From Pomacea canaliculata (taxonomy: Eukaryota; Mollusca; Gastropoda; Architaenioglossa; Ampullariidae): DNA of 64,000 bases. The stretch covers positions 24,551,822-24,615,821 of the forward strand of contig NC_037598.1 in the NCBI RefSeq assembly GCF_003073045.1, read 5' to 3'. Below are positions 63,448 to 64,000 of the stretch, one piece after another. A program made the position numbers and the translations under genes. Every line of letters begins with the position of its first letter. Position 1 is the first letter of the stretch. The notes under the pieces were generated by a model, which made no database searches, was not told the DNA's origin, and worked only from the letters and a program-made list of their open reading frames with translations.

Positions 63448-64000
63448 CTGCAGTGACCAACACAAAAAATAAAATTCATGAATAGCCTTAAAAGCACCTG
63501 CAGCAAAATATATTTATGGATTTAGCATGTATGGACAAAACATGCCAGCAAATGACATTACTGCACAGGGTATTCTACAAACCAACTGTTATATGAAGGG
63601 ATTGTATAGGTCTCGGACCATTTAGAAGCCCTTCCCCATTACAATTCTTTCCTTTGACTATATCACAGCAGCACGAATGCTCTCCCCTCCTAGTACAAAA
63701 GCAGAGATGACCATTGACCAATAGTGTTCTCTATTTTCATTTGATTCTCGATTCAATGCCACAGCCAAGTTTAATTTACACTTGATACACAGTTATTAGT
63801 TCTAAATTGGTTGTTTGGGTTGGTGGAAAAGTGCTTTCATCCCATGATGATTTTTGTGCTATGAAGGGAGAAAACGTGGAGAGCAAACTGGCATACTAGG
63901 AGAAGCCAGCCCAGTGAACAGGTGTCAAATAACGTGTCCTGAGATGAGATCTGAGTCTAAAGCCTCTTACCGCAGTAGTGACAAGTGGTTAACCACACTT
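63448..64000 (-). other. Kelch gene upstream intron and possible next exon
   Basis: A donor-like CTACTGCG|GTAAGA on the minus strand at about 63,970 could end the preceding exon and has the phase needed to start GYKGED. Only about 30 bases of it are in the window, so BACK or BTB content cannot be judged. Confidence 0.25.

Overview
This is a eukaryotic nuclear window: AT-rich, intron-rich and crowded with decayed transposons. The three host genes I recognise (ABHD6-like lipase, DFFA/ICAD-like apoptotic inhibitor, BTB-BACK-kelch protein) are animal genes. The transposon set (Ty3/gypsy, THAP-DDE, hAT, several LINE lineages) fits an invertebrate, plausibly a mollusc or other lophotrochozoan; the species is inference only. 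No rRNA, tRNA, CRISPR array or prokaryotic gene was seen.

Layout. 1-21.3 kb has no recognisable host gene; it holds LINE and hAT scraps, microsatellites and a homopolymer-rich first ~190 bases that look like a poorly polished contig end. 22.45-30.5 kb (+) is an ABHD6-like gene in eight coding exons with a LINE inside its last intron. 34.1-41.6 kb is a partial, collinear copy of the kelch locus found intact at 56.6-62.6 kb. The middle of the copy is occupied by a tandem array (35.34-40.38 kb) of five ~600 bp units that each carry a promoter-like block, a small zinc-ribbon-like reading frame and an AATAAA signal. 42.6-49.1 kb (-) is a THAP-DDE (ISL2EU/Harbinger-like) DNA transposon split by a young Ty3/gypsy element (43,976-48,573) with identical 182 bp LTRs and a GTGAC target duplication. 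49.3-55.2 kb (+) is a DFFA-like gene starting head to head with the THAP frame. 57.9-63.4 kb (-) is the BACK-kelch gene, whose 5' end runs off the right edge.

Splice phases and reading frames join cleanly across most exons of the three host genes, yet each has a one- or two-base indel or an in-frame stop inside a conserved domain. The intact pol of the young gypsy element also sits beside a frameshifted gag. Either the assembly has residual indel errors or several genes here are dying; reads or RNA would decide. The most unusual object is the zinc-ribbon array: its 3' tail also occurs alone in the ABHD6 intron, which suggests a mobile or formerly mobile unit.
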